Shown here in pieces: positions 1 to 13,100 of a DNA stretch of 64,000 nt (positions within the stretch are counted from its first letter, which is position 1; the number at the start of each line of letters is the position of its first letter). The notes under the pieces were generated by a model that was given only the letters and a program-made list of their open reading frames with translations, was not told the DNA's origin and ran no database searches. This stretch comes from Euptelea pleiosperma (lineage: Eukaryota > Streptophyta > Magnoliopsida > Ranunculales > Eupteleaceae). The position numbers were made by a program, and so were the translations under genes. Location of the stretch: positions 7,796,829 to 7,860,828 of the forward strand of contig CM068540.1 of assembly GCA_035048495.1 (NCBI GenBank), read 5' to 3'.

Positions 1-96
1 TTTTTCTTTCCTCGGAAATTGAGCTCTACGCTCTCAGTCACAATCAATCATTTGAGGCATTTCTCTACAATCAAACATGCCCTAGGGACTGATATT
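1..96. other. Unassigned left edge
   Basis: Short AT-rich stretch before the first recognisable repeat. It may be the continuation of the truncated LTR copy that follows, but I cannot align it with the other copies. No coding signal. Confidence 0.3.
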
Positions 97-796
97 TTAC
101 AATGGAGATCTGGTGGTTGATATGATGGATGATCGACTGATCGGTAGCACTATCGGATGGTCAGATGCATAGGATGGATGGATCAGATTGCGATCGAACG
201 GTAGATTTGATGGATAAGGGTGATAGGTCAAGGATAGAGAGTCGATTAGAGCTAGAAGAAAGAAAGTTAGGATTTTGTGATAAGAGAGAGAATTAGGGGA
301 GATGAGAGAGAAAATGTCAGAAATTGGAGAGAAAATCACTGGCAGAGGGTCTGGAACCCTGGTCTTCATTGTGCCGCTCCTCACGCTTCACCAGTAGAGC
401 AGACCATCATTCCTTGTTGATTCATGCGGCTTTAGACGCTTTGGTCCGTCTTTTGGTCATTGGCTCTCCTGCTCTCTTCGTTCTTTGGGCCGACTCTTCG
501 GTCCTCCTTTTCAGACCGTATTTGGCCCATATCTTCTAGTCATAGCATATGGGCTCTTTAAGCTTTGATAATGGGCTTTCCTGATCGATGTGGGCTCGCA
601 AGTCTCGAGAATTGTCCCATCGGGGTTTTCTGCGACAGAAGAAGCGCGTAATGAGACTTTTTAAGAACGACTTAATGTCTAGACTTCCAGAAATGCGTTT
701 AATGCATGGAAATATACAATTTCGTCCAGAAAAGTGTGTTCTACGCAACAGAAGAGACTATTATGTAGAAAAGTAGATAAATAGAGCATTTTACCT
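97..796 (-). repeat. Truncated copy of the long-LTR family (inverted)
   Basis: Reverse-complement match to the U3 part of the LTR family seen complete at 10697-13606 and 58486-61132. Shared landmarks include the GTAGAACACA-type segment near 735-750, the AGGAAACCCCGATGAGACAAT-like segment near 610-630 and the CCAGGGTTCC segment near 350-360. The match stops inside 'gcattttac' at about 796, so the LTR start is missing. ORFs called here are shared by several LTR copies on both strands and are not genes. Confidence 0.7.
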
Positions 797-3204
797 ACCA
801 TTCCCCACCGTGGATGAACACATTGCGTGCAGGGATTGGCACATCACTCTCACATTAGGAAACCTCGAGAAGAGGTCCATAGTTTTCACCTGCTACCCTA
901 CGTTGATATTGTCGATGAACCGTATGCCGTAGAGAGTCTAATTTAGGACTCTTCTAAGGAAAAATTATCCAAGTGTCAAGAACACTTTGCGCCTGACTTC
1001 GTCTCAGAGTTAGACAATTTTGGTATTACTGATCTACAGGAGTTTGCTCCATTTAGATACCTTCCCGCTAAACTCCATGAGTTTGCGGCTCTACTAACCA
1101 CGGTCAGAGAACCCACCACTACTCTCCTCTCAGTCTTTACTGAGAAGCTTCAATCCCTCCCTGCTAAACTACATGTTTTTGCGTGGCTGCTCAGAGCACT
1201 TACTGTCCTTCTCTTAGTCTACACTAAGAAAGACCTATTTTATACAGGTATACCTAGACAAGGGATAGGATAGTTGTCTCTATTCCACCTTAGATGTCTG
1301 GTAGACTGCAGATCCACTCAGTCTCCATGAGTTTTAATCTGGTTGGGGGTACTTGATATACCCCCGTAATGTCTGGCTGAAGACGTAAAACTTAGCGCTT
1401 TCGAAAAGGTAATTCCGGTATTCCTAGAGTACACGAGTCTCATGCATTTGTTATTACTGCGATATCTCTAGAAATGCAGGTACATTCATTCTTTAGATCA
1501 TCAGGTACCCCAAACTGTCGAGTTTTTGCCGACTTGACAACATCCTCCCGGAACCTTTGCATTATCATTTCTAATTTTTCATCATTTTATGTCCCAGTCA
1601 TGAGTACCGAGGACGGTGCTATATTTTGGTTGGGCGTGGATTTTTACCAAAACTCATGTTTTCATTTTGATATAAACAAAAAAAAATTCTTGTTTTTGGA
1701 GTAGTTTCCGATGTTTTCCAAAGTTTTCTAGAATTTCGAAAATGTGTCAAATATGACAATTTTTGATTAGCTAAAAACCTCCGTTAAGTCAGTATTGAGG
1801 ATGATAATTTTTGTTTAAGGTTAGCTTTGAGTCAAGTCAAGCGTGACTACAGTAGGTTTGAAAACTTAGAAAAACTCAGATTCGACACAATTGTACACTA
1901 TCAACATCAGAGTCATCCTAAGTTTAGAAACTCTAGAGATCTTGGAGAACAACTGTGGAGACCTAACCCAGTGAGCGTTTGAGCTTCTCTTCAATTCCAA
2001 GGGATATAAATAACTCTGAGTCACAAGATGTCTCACCTTTCTTCCAATCCCCAAATATTTCCTTGTAAGATCTCATTAATCCTTGCTTTGGTCATAGAAC
2101 TTGGAGTGACGTCAAAGACGGATCATTACAAAAAGAACATTCTCTATATCCATTCGAGACATCACAGATGAGAGTGCAAAACCTAAAAAATGATATAGGC
2201 CATCTTTCTACCCCAATTAGACATTTTTTAGCTGGCCTAACATCTACACCATTAGAAACCCTCTCGAGTCTTATGATGAAAACCTTTTCTTGATAACCCG
2301 TCAATCAAATCCAATCCCTAAAATGAGCACAACTCAAACACCTACTTCTGAGAGGGATAAAAGAATTTTCGGTATGATCACACCATGAAGAGAAAGCAAG
2401 AAAAGAAAAGAAAGACAAGTGGATCAAGCAAAAGGAAATATGAAAATAAAAGAGAAAAAAAAAGTTAGTAGAACAACTGTCACAAAGATGAACAAGTGAA
2501 AAAGGTAGAAGAAAAGTCAAAGAATTGGTATCACCACCCTCGGGAAAAGCTGCAAAGAATAGTGAGATGCCCTCTCAGAACTATCGAATCCCTGAAGACC
2601 CTCATCTTTCTAACCTTTTCCTAAGCCTCTATACAACCCAAGGCAAGACCTATTTGATTCTAGGTTAGCACCATCACAGAATGTAGAGAATGGAGAAGAG
2701 AGAAACTATAGAGTTTGATCCTACACTCCAGAGTAATATAGCATTCCAATCATGAGATCTTTTGAATCTTCTGTGTCCTCATTTCTAGATAATATATATA
2801 AGATATTGCCAATTTCAAACATCTATCTCCTCACATATAACTTGAGAGAAAAGAAGAAAATTATTCCTGAGTGATTCCATTCTGAGTGGTTTACAAGTGA
2901 GATTTGAGGTCGAGGCATAAAAACTTAAGGTGATCTGGAAATCTTTACTGTCGGATGATGAGAATGTTGAGCACACACACACGCAGAGTCTGACTATTCT
3001 GGGTCCTGATTATCAGTCTGTAGTCTTGCCAAACTTTCTAACTCTTTGTTAGCCTGTAACTATTTTTTGCATCCATTCGATGATTTGACGAATGATGTTT
3101 TCCCTAAGCTAATATAAAAAAGTGTGCAGCATGTGCAGAGCCCTTTTTAGCTCATTTATTTCGCACTAATTGCCAAGGATTGGCAATATGCTGGTTAGGG
3201 GTTG
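797..3204. other. Unassigned non-coding stretch
   Basis: No long ORF, no RNA gene and no terminal repeats recognised. There is an A-rich purine tract around 2380-2470 and a short run of CA dinucleotides near 2970-2985. It lies between two copies of the same LTR family in opposite orientation, so it could be eroded retrotransposon interior, but I see no gag, protease, integrase or RT motif. Confidence 0.4.
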
Positions 3205-5855
3205 TGATATTCGCTCAAAAGTGTTTATTTTAAGCAATTATCCTTTTAGAGTTATCGCACTCTCCTACGTAAAACTGCTATATTTATTCACTTTTCTACG
3301 TAAGAGTCTCTTCTGTTGCGTAGAACACAGTCTTCTGGACGAAATGGTATATTTGCATACATTAAACATATTTTCGGAAGTCTAGATATAAAGCCGTTCT
3401 GATTAAGACTCATTATGCGCTTTCCCTTTTTGCAGGAAGCTTGATCGGACGATTCTCGAGAGAAGAAGGCCCACAATCAACCACAAAAGCTTATATCAAA
3501 TACACAATCAATTTGGAAGAGATCAACAAGAATAGTGAATCGAGTCAATGAACCAAAGAACCATGTCAGAACAATTCTCTAGGCCCGAGATGTGTCGATA
3601 ATCCCTAATCAATCACAAAAGCCAATAGTGAATTTATTCGACAAAGTAGACCTTGAGGGCGAACCAGAAATCTCAAACCAAATTGCTAGACCACAGAGAC
3701 TGGGTCAATAAGTGAACTGAAATGATGAGGCCAAGTTGGTGGGTCAATGTCAATAGCAAAACATGCTATGGAGTAATAAAAAGTCTAGAACACGGTTGGA
3801 TAAAGTAGTGGAATCATTGATGATTGAAGAGCTTCTGAACAAGGTGAAATGATAGAATGATAGGTGAGACCAGTTTAACATGTGTTCGGAGAATGCCACA
3901 AGGCGCTTGATGAAGAATCGAAAGGGCTGAAAAGATGGAGCTGTACAGTTACCATATTTCGAAGTATCATATGGTCGATCAGTGATGATGTCGTAGGCAT
4001 AGAAATTCGATCGCTCATGAAAACAACCCACGTGGTGGACCAAATCAAAGGAAGGATGATCTGTTGATGAGGGACAACACATGGCAGTCCAAGACAAACA
4101 TTAAGATGGGTAGTGGTTTCCAAATGATGTGGCAAAAATTCCTAGAGAATGCATGAACATGTGCAAAAGGATAGGAGTGCCAATGTGAAGAATTGAGAGT
4201 TAATTGAGGTCTATTTGCAACTAAGGTACATAAAGGAAGGTGGAACATAGTTGTTGGGGTTTCTAATAAACCTCAACACGTTGAAGGAGCTGTTTAAAGT
4301 TGGGTCCACATCTATACCTAACGACTTCACATGGGCATTAAAGAATTCCACACTTTTAGCAACTCACGTTCTCAACACCTTATATAAGCCCCAAAACCCT
4401 AATCTCATGCCCCCCCTCCCCCGCTCATTCTAGTCTCTCTCAATGTTTGGAACAAAACCCTAACGTCTCCACTCCTACCAACAAGCCGCCCCTCTCATTC
4501 ACTTCTTCTCCATCCACGCCCCTCTCCCTCCATCTCCTCCACGTTTCTACCCAAAGACGTGCTTCAACTTGATCGCCATTGAAGTCGCGGATCAACATTG
4601 ACAACGGCGGACCTGCAACGTAGCAGATCCGTCCATCTTCCTCATGGTAAGGCGATCCTCACCACCTGCTGTTTTCCGGAAGGACTGGCCTCTCAAAATG
4701 AACTAGCAGGTGATCTTACTCCTTGCTGCAATCGCATTGGCGGACCGGCAAATCTGTATTCTCTCCACCACCGTTCTCCTTTCCTTGCCGCTGGATGCAA
4801 CTCCGACAACCAGCACCGCCTTTCACGACCTGTGCTGCCCCTGAAGTCTCCAACGCCCAGCAACTCCACTCCGGTCACCATTCCAACCGCTGCAAGTGTT
4901 GCCTCCCACACCGCCTAGCAGCAAGAACTCATCACAGCCAGTCTTCCCAACTGTCTTGCCCTCTCCTTTTCTCTCACTTTCCAAAAAAAAAAAGAAAAAA
5001 AGAGGAAAGAAGAGGGAAGGAGGATGTTCTCTCCTCCCATCCTGGTGCCCCTTCCACAAACAGCAACGCCCCTACCTCCAGCAATGGCTTGCAAAGGGCC
5101 TCCATATTGTGTTGCTGGTGTACATCTGCTGGTGCTCTCCGCCTCCTCCTCACGGACTGGACCTTCTCCACCGTGAAGCTCAACGATGTTCTCCACATCT
5201 TCAACAACGCTCACCATCCCCTCTCCCATGCTGTGCACACCGTGCACTTCCAAGTGCATTCTCTTCTCCGGGCAGCGACTCATGGCTTGACCGTGAGCCC
5301 TCCATTCTCCTTCTAGGCCGACCCATTATTTGGTGAGTGTGGGAAGGTAATCATTCACTGATTCTCTCTCTAGTGATCTTTTTCCTTATAGTTTTCTCTC
5401 TTTAGTCCATATTTCTCTCTTCATCTCTTCTCTCTATCTCTCTAGATTTTAACTCATTTTGGTGTTTTTAGATAGATTTTACTTCAAACATTTGTAAGTT
5501 ATTATTTATTTCGATTAATAAAGTGTTATTTGAAATTTCTTAGTTTATGTTTAGAGTTTTTGTTATTGCATGTGGGAAATTCTCTCTCTAAGATAATTTC
5601 ATCAAAAGCATATTTTTAATCTTGATTTCTCCACTACTCTCACCTTACCATATTCTCTAGCAATTTTCATGTTTTGTTGTTCTGATAATGCACTAATTCC
5701 TAACCTCGAGTGCGGATTCAACATCCGACTTTCCACTGTGCAAGAATTCTTATATTTTGCAGGAATAAAGTCTAGGATAATTACACATGTGTTGATTCTA
5801 GGGTATCCGTAACCAACGACGCGGAAAAACCCTAGTGAACCTATGGAGTGGAACT
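3205..5855 (+). mobile_element. Long LTR, copy A (solo or eroded LTR)
   Basis: Begins TGATATTCGCTCAAAAGTG like the other three complete copies and ends near the family-specific AACCAACGACGCGGAAAAACCC at about 5810-5835. It has a TATA box at 4381-4388, a pyrimidine-rich leader, a CT-rich tract and AATAAAG at about 5516, which fits U3-R-U5 order. The middle (3480-4370) differs from the other copies, so this is a distinct subfamily. The exact 3' end and a target duplication could not be fixed. ORFs at 4598-5336 lie in the leader, overlap in several frames and are low complexity. Confidence 0.65.
4381..4388 (+). promoter_or_regulatory. TATA box of LTR copy A
   Basis: TATATAAG, about 1.18 kb into the LTR. 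Copy D has TATAAAAG at the equivalent distance (about 1.2 kb) from its own start, which supports a real LTR promoter. Confidence 0.5.
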
Positions 5856-6072
5856 AGTGAGTTGGGTAACTAATCATAACTATCAAAACTTTTTTAATTA
5901 TTTCTTAGAAAATATAATTTTCTAGCACAAAAGGGCGATCGAAACAGGCCTTAGCTCTACTGTTCTAACATCTAAATTAGATTGAAAATGCTGATCTATA
6001 TAAATGTATTGTTTAATGAAGAATGTTGAATTTCAGTCCAAAGAATAAATGATTGTTTAGATTGGTCTATAG
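5856..6072. other. Junction between LTR copy A and the tandem array
   Basis: AT-rich, no coding signal. It separates the end of the LTR from the first array unit; part may be a leftover of an earlier array unit. Confidence 0.3.
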
Positions 6073-8069
6073 GTCCATCTAGGGATTGGCCAAACATCCA
6101 TATGGTGCAGGTATGCAAAAATATGACAAGTAGTTCACTGGATGGGAAAATAGTAGATGAGGTTGAGCAGTTGTGTCCCAACGTTGTAATTACAGGTACG
6201 GTCTTAGGTTACATACCAAATAAAAAGAAGCAAAATACGAGTCAATCAGTTCAGAAATTTTATTCATCTATTAGACAATTACAACAAGAACTACTCAAAT
6301 TTTAGAATTAAAAGCTACTTACTTAATATCCGAATTAAAAAGAAAAAACTTCTCAAGTAAGCCCCAATGTAAACGTCAATTGTTTTCGTATTCGTAAATA
6401 CAGTCATTCATAAATGAAAATCCTAGAATAGTTTTCATATTAGAAGATAATGTCATATGTATCACAATACCTTACAAAATGATATATTCATCACCCAGTT
6501 GGTTCACATAGAGGAGTGGCGTACTCCCGGGAAGTCAAGCAACCAAAATGAAATTCCGCTGAAAAGACCTCCAACTCGTGATTAGGATTTTGTGCGGCTG
6601 CATCTAAGAACACTCTTGTTGGAGTCACTCTTCCTTGCGTATACGACGGTGCTCTTCCCGTCGCTCCTCCCGACATATACGACGACGATTTTCTTCACGA
6701 GCCCGACCTCCAAGCTGCCTTCCCTGTTCTTGACGACGATTATGGTGATGTCATTAACACCTGATCGCTGCAAGAGTGCTAACATTATAATCGTCTTCCT
6801 CCTGGTCGGTGTTGGAAACACCACCTTGATCGGAAAAATAAACCACATGAGGTCGGTCTCTGCAAGAGTGCGGGAAGCAGAGCAGTCGGAATGAAATTCC
6901 TCTGAAAGACCTCCAGCTTGTGATTGGATCTGGCATAGCTGCATTTGAGAACATTCTTGTCGGAGTCACTCTTTCTGGCGTAAATGACAATGCTCTTTCT
7001 GTCGCTCCTCTCGACGTATACGATGATTTTCTTTTTGAGCATGACCTCTGGATTGCTTTTAAGTTTTTGATGATGATGAAGTCTACATCCTTCATATTTG
7101 ATCAGTACAAGAGGTATATCATCGTAATTTACTTTTTCCTAGCTAGTGTCGCCTTATTCACGATCTTGACCTCTGCGGGGAGTATGAGCACGATTTTCAT
7201 ACTCATCTGAGAGAGAGGGAGGAAATAAGAAACACCTTATTTACCAGTGAAATCAACTACATGAACTCAACCTTTATGAGAGTGATCACAAAGAGGTCAC
7301 CTCTGCGAGAGTATGGGAGATCGTGACCTTCACCAGAGTGTCTGTTAGCAGATACTATGTTCCTACACATGTGTTTTGTTGGCTCGACGATCGTTACGAA
7401 CGTTGGTATACGTAGTTATTTTGACTTTTGCCAACAGGTTTATCTTTCATAGTAAATGGTTGTTTAAAATGGTATTAGAACCTTAAGGTCTGAAAAGTAA
7501 CTATTTTAAGTCTCCAATGGAGTGTATTTTCGCTTAGGGGACCTGTTAGCAAATAGTTTGCTCTCGCGCACGCATTGTGTTGGCCCGATGACCAATTGGT
7601 ATACATAGTTGTTTCACCTTTCCCCAACAGGCCAATCTTTTGGGGTAAATGGTTATTTAATATGGTATCAGAGTAGTACATCCCAATAGGTCGATCTTTT
7701 GGGGCAAATGGTTCTTTAATATGGTATTAGAGCCTTAAGGCCTATGAGGTTAGGGGTTCAAGTCTCCAATGGAGTGTGCGTGTTAGCGGATGATGTGTTC
7801 CCATGCACGTATTGTGTTGGCCGCTCGACTATACGTTGGTATACATAGTTGTTTCGCCTTTCCCTAACAGGTCGATCTTTTGAGGTAAATGGTTGTTTAA
7901 TATGGTATTATTGTAGGAGATCCCAATAGGTTGATCTTTTTGGGGCAAATGATTGTTTAATATGGTATCAGAGCCTTAAGGCCTTAGAAGTCTTAGATTC
8001 AACTCTCTAGTGGAGTATTTTTCTGAGTGTATTAGCAGATGGCGTGTTCCTGCGCACATGTTGTGTTGG
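6073..8069 (+). repeat. Array unit 1 (odd type)
   Basis: Block C 6073-6480, block A 6480-7330, block T 7330-8069. Block C carries a complete short ORF (6102-6305) ending in LLKF; the same reading frame recurs in other units, usually broken. Confidence 0.65.
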
Positions 8070-10134
8070 TCGATCTAGGGATTGGCCAAACATCCATATG
8101 GTGCAGGTATGCAAAAATATGACAAGTAGTTCATTGGATGGAGAAATGGCAGATGAGGTGGTGCAGCTATATCCAAATCTTGAAATTACGTATTCGGTCT
8201 CATATTACATACCAAACCAAAAGAAGTGAAATACGATTTAATCACTTCAGAATTTTTATTCATCTATTAGACAATTACTAGAAGAACTACTAAAATTTTA
8301 GAATTAGAACCTACTTACTTAATATCCGAAGTAAAAATTAAAACTTTTCAAGAAAACACTAATGTCAACCTCAATTGTTTTCATATTCGCAATACCTTAT
8401 AATGTGATGTAATTCATCACCCAGTTGGTTCGCATAAAGGAGTGGCCTACTCCCAAGAAGCCGAGTAATCAGAATAAAATTCTGTTAAAATGATTCCAAC
8501 TCATGATTGAGATTTTTGCGTGGCTGCATCTGAAAATGCTCCTGATGGAGTCGCTCTTCCATGCGTATACGACAATGCTCTTCTCGTCGCTCATTCCGGA
8601 TAATACGACGGCCATTTTCTTCATGAGCACGACCTCTGGGCTACCTTCCCTATTCTTGATGACGATTATGGCAGCGTCATTCATGTCTAATTGCTGCAAG
8701 AGTTCTAACATCATAATCGTCTTCCTCTTGGCCGGTGCTAAAAACACCACCTTGATTGGTAGAATAAACCACATGAGGTCGGTCTCCGCGAGAGTGAAGA
8801 AAGCAGAGCAATCGAATTAAAATTCTATGAAAAGACCCCCAGCTCGTGATTGGATCTAACGCAACTGCATTTGAGAATGCTCCTATTAGAGTCACTTTTT
8901 TCGACGTATATGATGGTGCTCTTTATGTCGCTCCTCCCGACATATAAGATGATTTTTTTTTTAGCACGACCTCTGGATTGCATTTTCAGTTCTTGATGAC
9001 GATGAAGTCGGCATCATTCACACTTGATCACTACAAGAGGTATATCATCGTCATCTTCTTTTTTCTAGTCAGTGCGACCTTATTCGTGATCTTGACCTCT
9101 ACAGGGACTGCGAGCACAATTTTCATACTTATCCTGATAGAGGGAGAGAAAACACGAAACACCTCATTTACCGACGAAATCAACCACATGAACTCAGCCT
9201 CTGTGAAAGTGATCACCAGGCGGTCGCCTCCGTGTGAGTGTGGCCTTCACTAAACTGTCTATTAGCAGATAGTGTATTTTTATACATGTGTTGTGTTAGC
9301 TTGACGACCATTGGTATACGTAGTTATTTTGTCTTTCCCCAACAGATCGATCTTTCATGGTAAATAGTTGTTTAACATGGTATCAGAGCCTTAAGGCCTG
9401 GAAAGTGACTGATTTAAGTCTCGAATGGAATGTATTCCCACTGAGGGGGCCTGTTAGCGAATGGTTTGTTCTCGCGTATGCGTTGTGTTGGCCTGACAAT
9501 GCATTGGTATACATAGTTATTTTGCCTTTCCCCAACAGGTCAATCTTTTGGGGTAAATGGATATTTACTATGGTATCAAAGTAGTAGATCCCAATAGGTC
9601 GATCTTTTCGAGTAAATAGTTGTTTAATTTGGTATCATAGCCTTACTGCCTTGGAGCTCGCAGATTCAAGTCTCTAGTGGAGTGTATTCCCGAGTGTTTT
9701 AGCAGCTGGTGTGTTCCTGCGCATGTGTTGTGTTAGCCCGATGATCTGTTGGTATACATATATAGTTGTTTCACATTTCCCAACATGTCGATCTTTTGAG
9801 GTAAATGATCATTTAATATGATATCAGAGCTGGATATCCCAGTAGGTCGATCTTATGGGGTAAATGGTTGTTTAATATGATATCAAACCTTACAGCATAT
9901 GAAGTTACAGGTTCAAGTCTCCAGTAGAGTGTATCCCATTGAGGGCATTTTAGCGGATGATGTGTTCTCGTGCATGTTTTGTGTTGGCTCGACGATCTGT
10001 TGGTGTACATAGTTATTTCGCCTTTCTCCAACAGGTCAATTTTTTAAGATAAATAATTGTTTAATATGGTATTATTGTAGGGGATCTCAATAGGTTGATC
10101 TTTTTGGGGTAAATGGTTGTTTAATATGGTATCA
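8070..10134 (+). repeat. Array unit 2 (even type)
   Basis: Block C 8070-8450, block A 8450-9255, block T 9255-10134. Shares the even-type signatures (the CGTCGCTCATTC segment in block A, CATATATAGTTG in block T) with units 4 and 6. Confidence 0.65.
9452..9570 (+). mobile_element. TRIM-like short LTR module within block T (best example)
   Basis: Starts TGTTAGCGAATGG. Modules of this type end in TTTAACA or TTTAATA directly before TGGTATCAGAGC, the sequence complementary to the 3' end of initiator tRNA-Met (a classic plant PBS). TGTTA at the start and TAACA at the end are inverted, as in LTRs. The roughly 70-bp spacer between one PBS and the next LTR ends in a purine-rich CTGAGGGGGCC resembling a polypurine tract. 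That gives LTR (about 119 bp), PBS, PPT, LTR: the layout of a terminal-repeat retrotransposon in miniature. The modules are strung in tandem in every T block (also 7440-8060, 14210-14840, 16130-17010, 21180-21780, 23080-23960, 25330-25850, 26190-26930). Confidence 0.5.
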
Positions 10135-13100
10135 GTTCTGAAATTTTATTCATCTATTAGACAATTACCAGAAGAACTAAAATTTTAGAATTAAAACCTA
10201 CTTACGTAATATCAAAATTAAAAATAAAATTTTTTAAAGAAAGTACCAATGTAAACTTCAATTATATTCGTATTCACAAATAAAGTCATTCCTAAATGAA
10301 AACAATAATCATTTTCATATCAAAAGATAATGTCATATGTATCGTAATACCTTACAATATGATGTAATTCATCACCTAGTTGGTTCATATAGAAGAGTGA
10401 CCTACTCCAAATAAGCAAAGCAACCGGAATGAAATTCTGTTGAAAAGACTTACAACTCGTGATTGAGATTTTGCATTACTGCATATGAGAACGCTCCTAT
10501 TGGAGTCGTTCTACCCTTTGTATACGATAGTGCTCTTCTCGTCGCTCCTCCCGACGTATAGATGGCCATTTTTTTTACGTGCACGACCAACGTGCTACCT
10601 TGCCCATTGTTGACAACGATTATGGCGGCGGCATTCACTCCTGATCCTTGTAAGAGTTCTAACATCATAATTGTCTTCCTCCTGACTGGTGCCAAATGAT
10701 ATTCGATTAAAAGTGCGTATTTTTCACTATTATCTTCTAAGCGTTTTCACACTCTCCTACGTTAAAATGCTCTATTTATCTACTTTTTTATGTAAGAGTC
10801 TCTTTTGTTGCGTAGAACACACTTTTCTGGACGAAATGGTATATTTGCATGCATTGAACACATTTTCGGAAGTCTAGACATTGAATCGTTCTGATAAAGT
10901 CTCATTACGCGCTTCTTCTGTCGCAGGAAACCCCGATGAGACAATTCTGGAGACTTGCGAGCCCAGTTCAATCAGGAAAGCCCATTATCAAAGCTTAAAG
11001 AGCCCATATGCTATGACTAGAAGATATTGGCTAAATATGGGTTGAATAAGAGGACCAAAAAGCCAGTCCAAAGAACGAAGAGAGTAGGAGAGCCAATGAC
11101 CAGGAGACGGACCAAAGCATTTAAAGCCACATGAGTCAGCAAAGAATGATAATCTACTCTACTGGAGAAGCGTGAGGATGGTCACAGTGAAGACCAGGGT
11201 TCCAAACCCTTTGCCAATACTTTTATCTCCATTTTATGATATTTTCTCTCTCATCTCTCCTTATTCTCTCTCTTTCTTCATCTCTCAGTCCTCGAATCTA
11301 CTGACCTAACCCCAGAACTCCTGTCCATTGGCTCTGTCTCATCTCCCTTAGCTTTCTGACCGTTGGATCTTCCATCAGACCGTTGGATCTTCAATCGGAC
11401 CGTTGGATCTCTCTAGATCCGTCGATCTACCAATCTGGGTCCCAATCAAGTCACCATCCATCCGATCGCCATCAGACTGTCTGTCACATCATCTTGTGAG
11501 ACGATGGACATCATCAATCCATGTGGGCCAGTAGCCGGGCCCATCATCATCGACCCGCTGTCCGACTAGTTAGTGGACCCCGTGAATTTCAAAATAATTT
11601 TAATTAAATGGGGGGTCCACTAATTGGGGAAATTCCCCAAAGAAAAGTAGTGTTTTACTTAAAAAAAAAATTTATTTTTTTATTTAAAAAATTCCCTAAT
11701 TTCCATTAATGGAAACTAGGGAGCTTTAAAAGGGGAAGGAGAAGGGTTCTTTGGAACCCTAATCCCCCTCCTTATTGCTCCCTTCTCTCCCCAAAAAACC
11801 CCACCACGTTTTCGCCTCTTCTTCTCCTTCTTTCTCCTTTTTTCTCCTCTTCTTCTTCCACCTTCTTCGTCATCTTCTTCACCATCTTCCACCGGAGTTG
11901 CAGCCTGCAACTCCGGCCACTACCACAGCATCCCCCTGCTACTCTTTTCCTCCCCTGCGAGTGCCACAGCAGGTGCACCGCCCCACGTCCTCCAGTCCAA
12001 CTTCCCACGTTCTCCTCTTTCTTATCTCTCCACCACAGCTTCTTCTCCCCCCAGTCTTCACTGTCTCTACAAAGACCTGCAACACGGAGTTGCAGGTTTG
12101 ACATCGCCTTCCTCTTGCAACGGAGCAGCCTCCATTACTGTCGCCCCCATCACCACTTGAACCAGCAACCTCCATCTCTCTTTAACGTTGCTGGAGTTGC
12201 AACCTGCAACTCCAGTCCGTTTCATCCTACAACCCCAGCACCTCTCTCTCATGCCCCCTTATTCTTCACGTGGGCAGCCACCATTTTTCTCCAGCCATTC
12301 TGCCCCTCTTGCTTCTCTTCCTCTCCATTAAAAGAAAAAAAAAAGAGAAACAAAAAGAAGAAAAGAGGAAGGAAAGAAGCAGAAAAAGGAGGAGGGTGGG
12401 ATACCGCCTTGCTGCTGTCGCCTAGACCATTACCGCCATTCACCTCCACCAGCACCTACTGGACATGAGTCTGCAACTCCAACTTGCAGACCGTGTTTCA
12501 CAAGAAAAAGTAGTAGAGGAAGAAGAAGAGGGGGGAATTACAGCACACTTCACCGCTGGATCCGCCTCCTTCGTCTCTCCTTGCTACTATTGTCTTCCCC
12601 CTGCATGAGCGCCACCGACAGGTTCGCCCATTCCTTCATCAGATCGGACCCCCATTCTCCTTCCTCGCTCCAAGCCGCTACAACAGCCACCGAACTGCTA
12701 CTCTTCACTGTTTTTGGTGTTGCAAAATTGCAACACCAACCACAGTCCGCCCCCACAAACCAGCACCGCCTGTTGCATGATCGCCCCCTCCTCCATCGCG
12801 TCTTCATCCCCCTCCAGCCACGTTGCTGGTGTTGGTAATGGCATAACCAATCCCCTCTTGAACAGCTGCCTCTCTCTTCTTCTCTCTCCGTTTTCACCAA
12901 GAAAACAAACGAAGGAGGGCATCGTACCCTCCATGGTGGCTGCTGCCCACTCACCATCACAATCGCACCTTTAGGCCGTTCCAACCATCTTGGGCTAATC
13001 CATCATGATCGATCTCGACCGAGCATTCCGGGTATGTTTCAAGGGTAAGATTCTCTCTCTTAAGCTCTTTCTCTCTTAGTCTCTCTCTCTCTAAAACTCA

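Noticed and set aside
797..3204. Full-length retrotransposon bounded by the LTR fragments at 97-796 and 3205-5855
   Set aside because: The two LTR copies are in opposite orientation and differ in subfamily, and no retrotransposon protein is seen between them.
4598..5336. Overlapping ORFs up to 197 codons in copy A of the long LTR
   Set aside because: They overlap in several frames on both strands in a pyrimidine-rich leader, are low complexity, and are not conserved in the other LTR copies.
7740..7770. GGTTCAAGTCTCC words, similar to a tRNA or SINE B box, in the T blocks
   Set aside because: No A box at the right distance, no cloverleaf and no poly-A tail; the word is part of the TRIM-like internal segment.
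11716..12984. ORFs of 60-144 codons on both strands in LTR copy B
   Set aside because: Same reason: transcribed leader of a solo LTR with CT/GA-rich composition; no domain.
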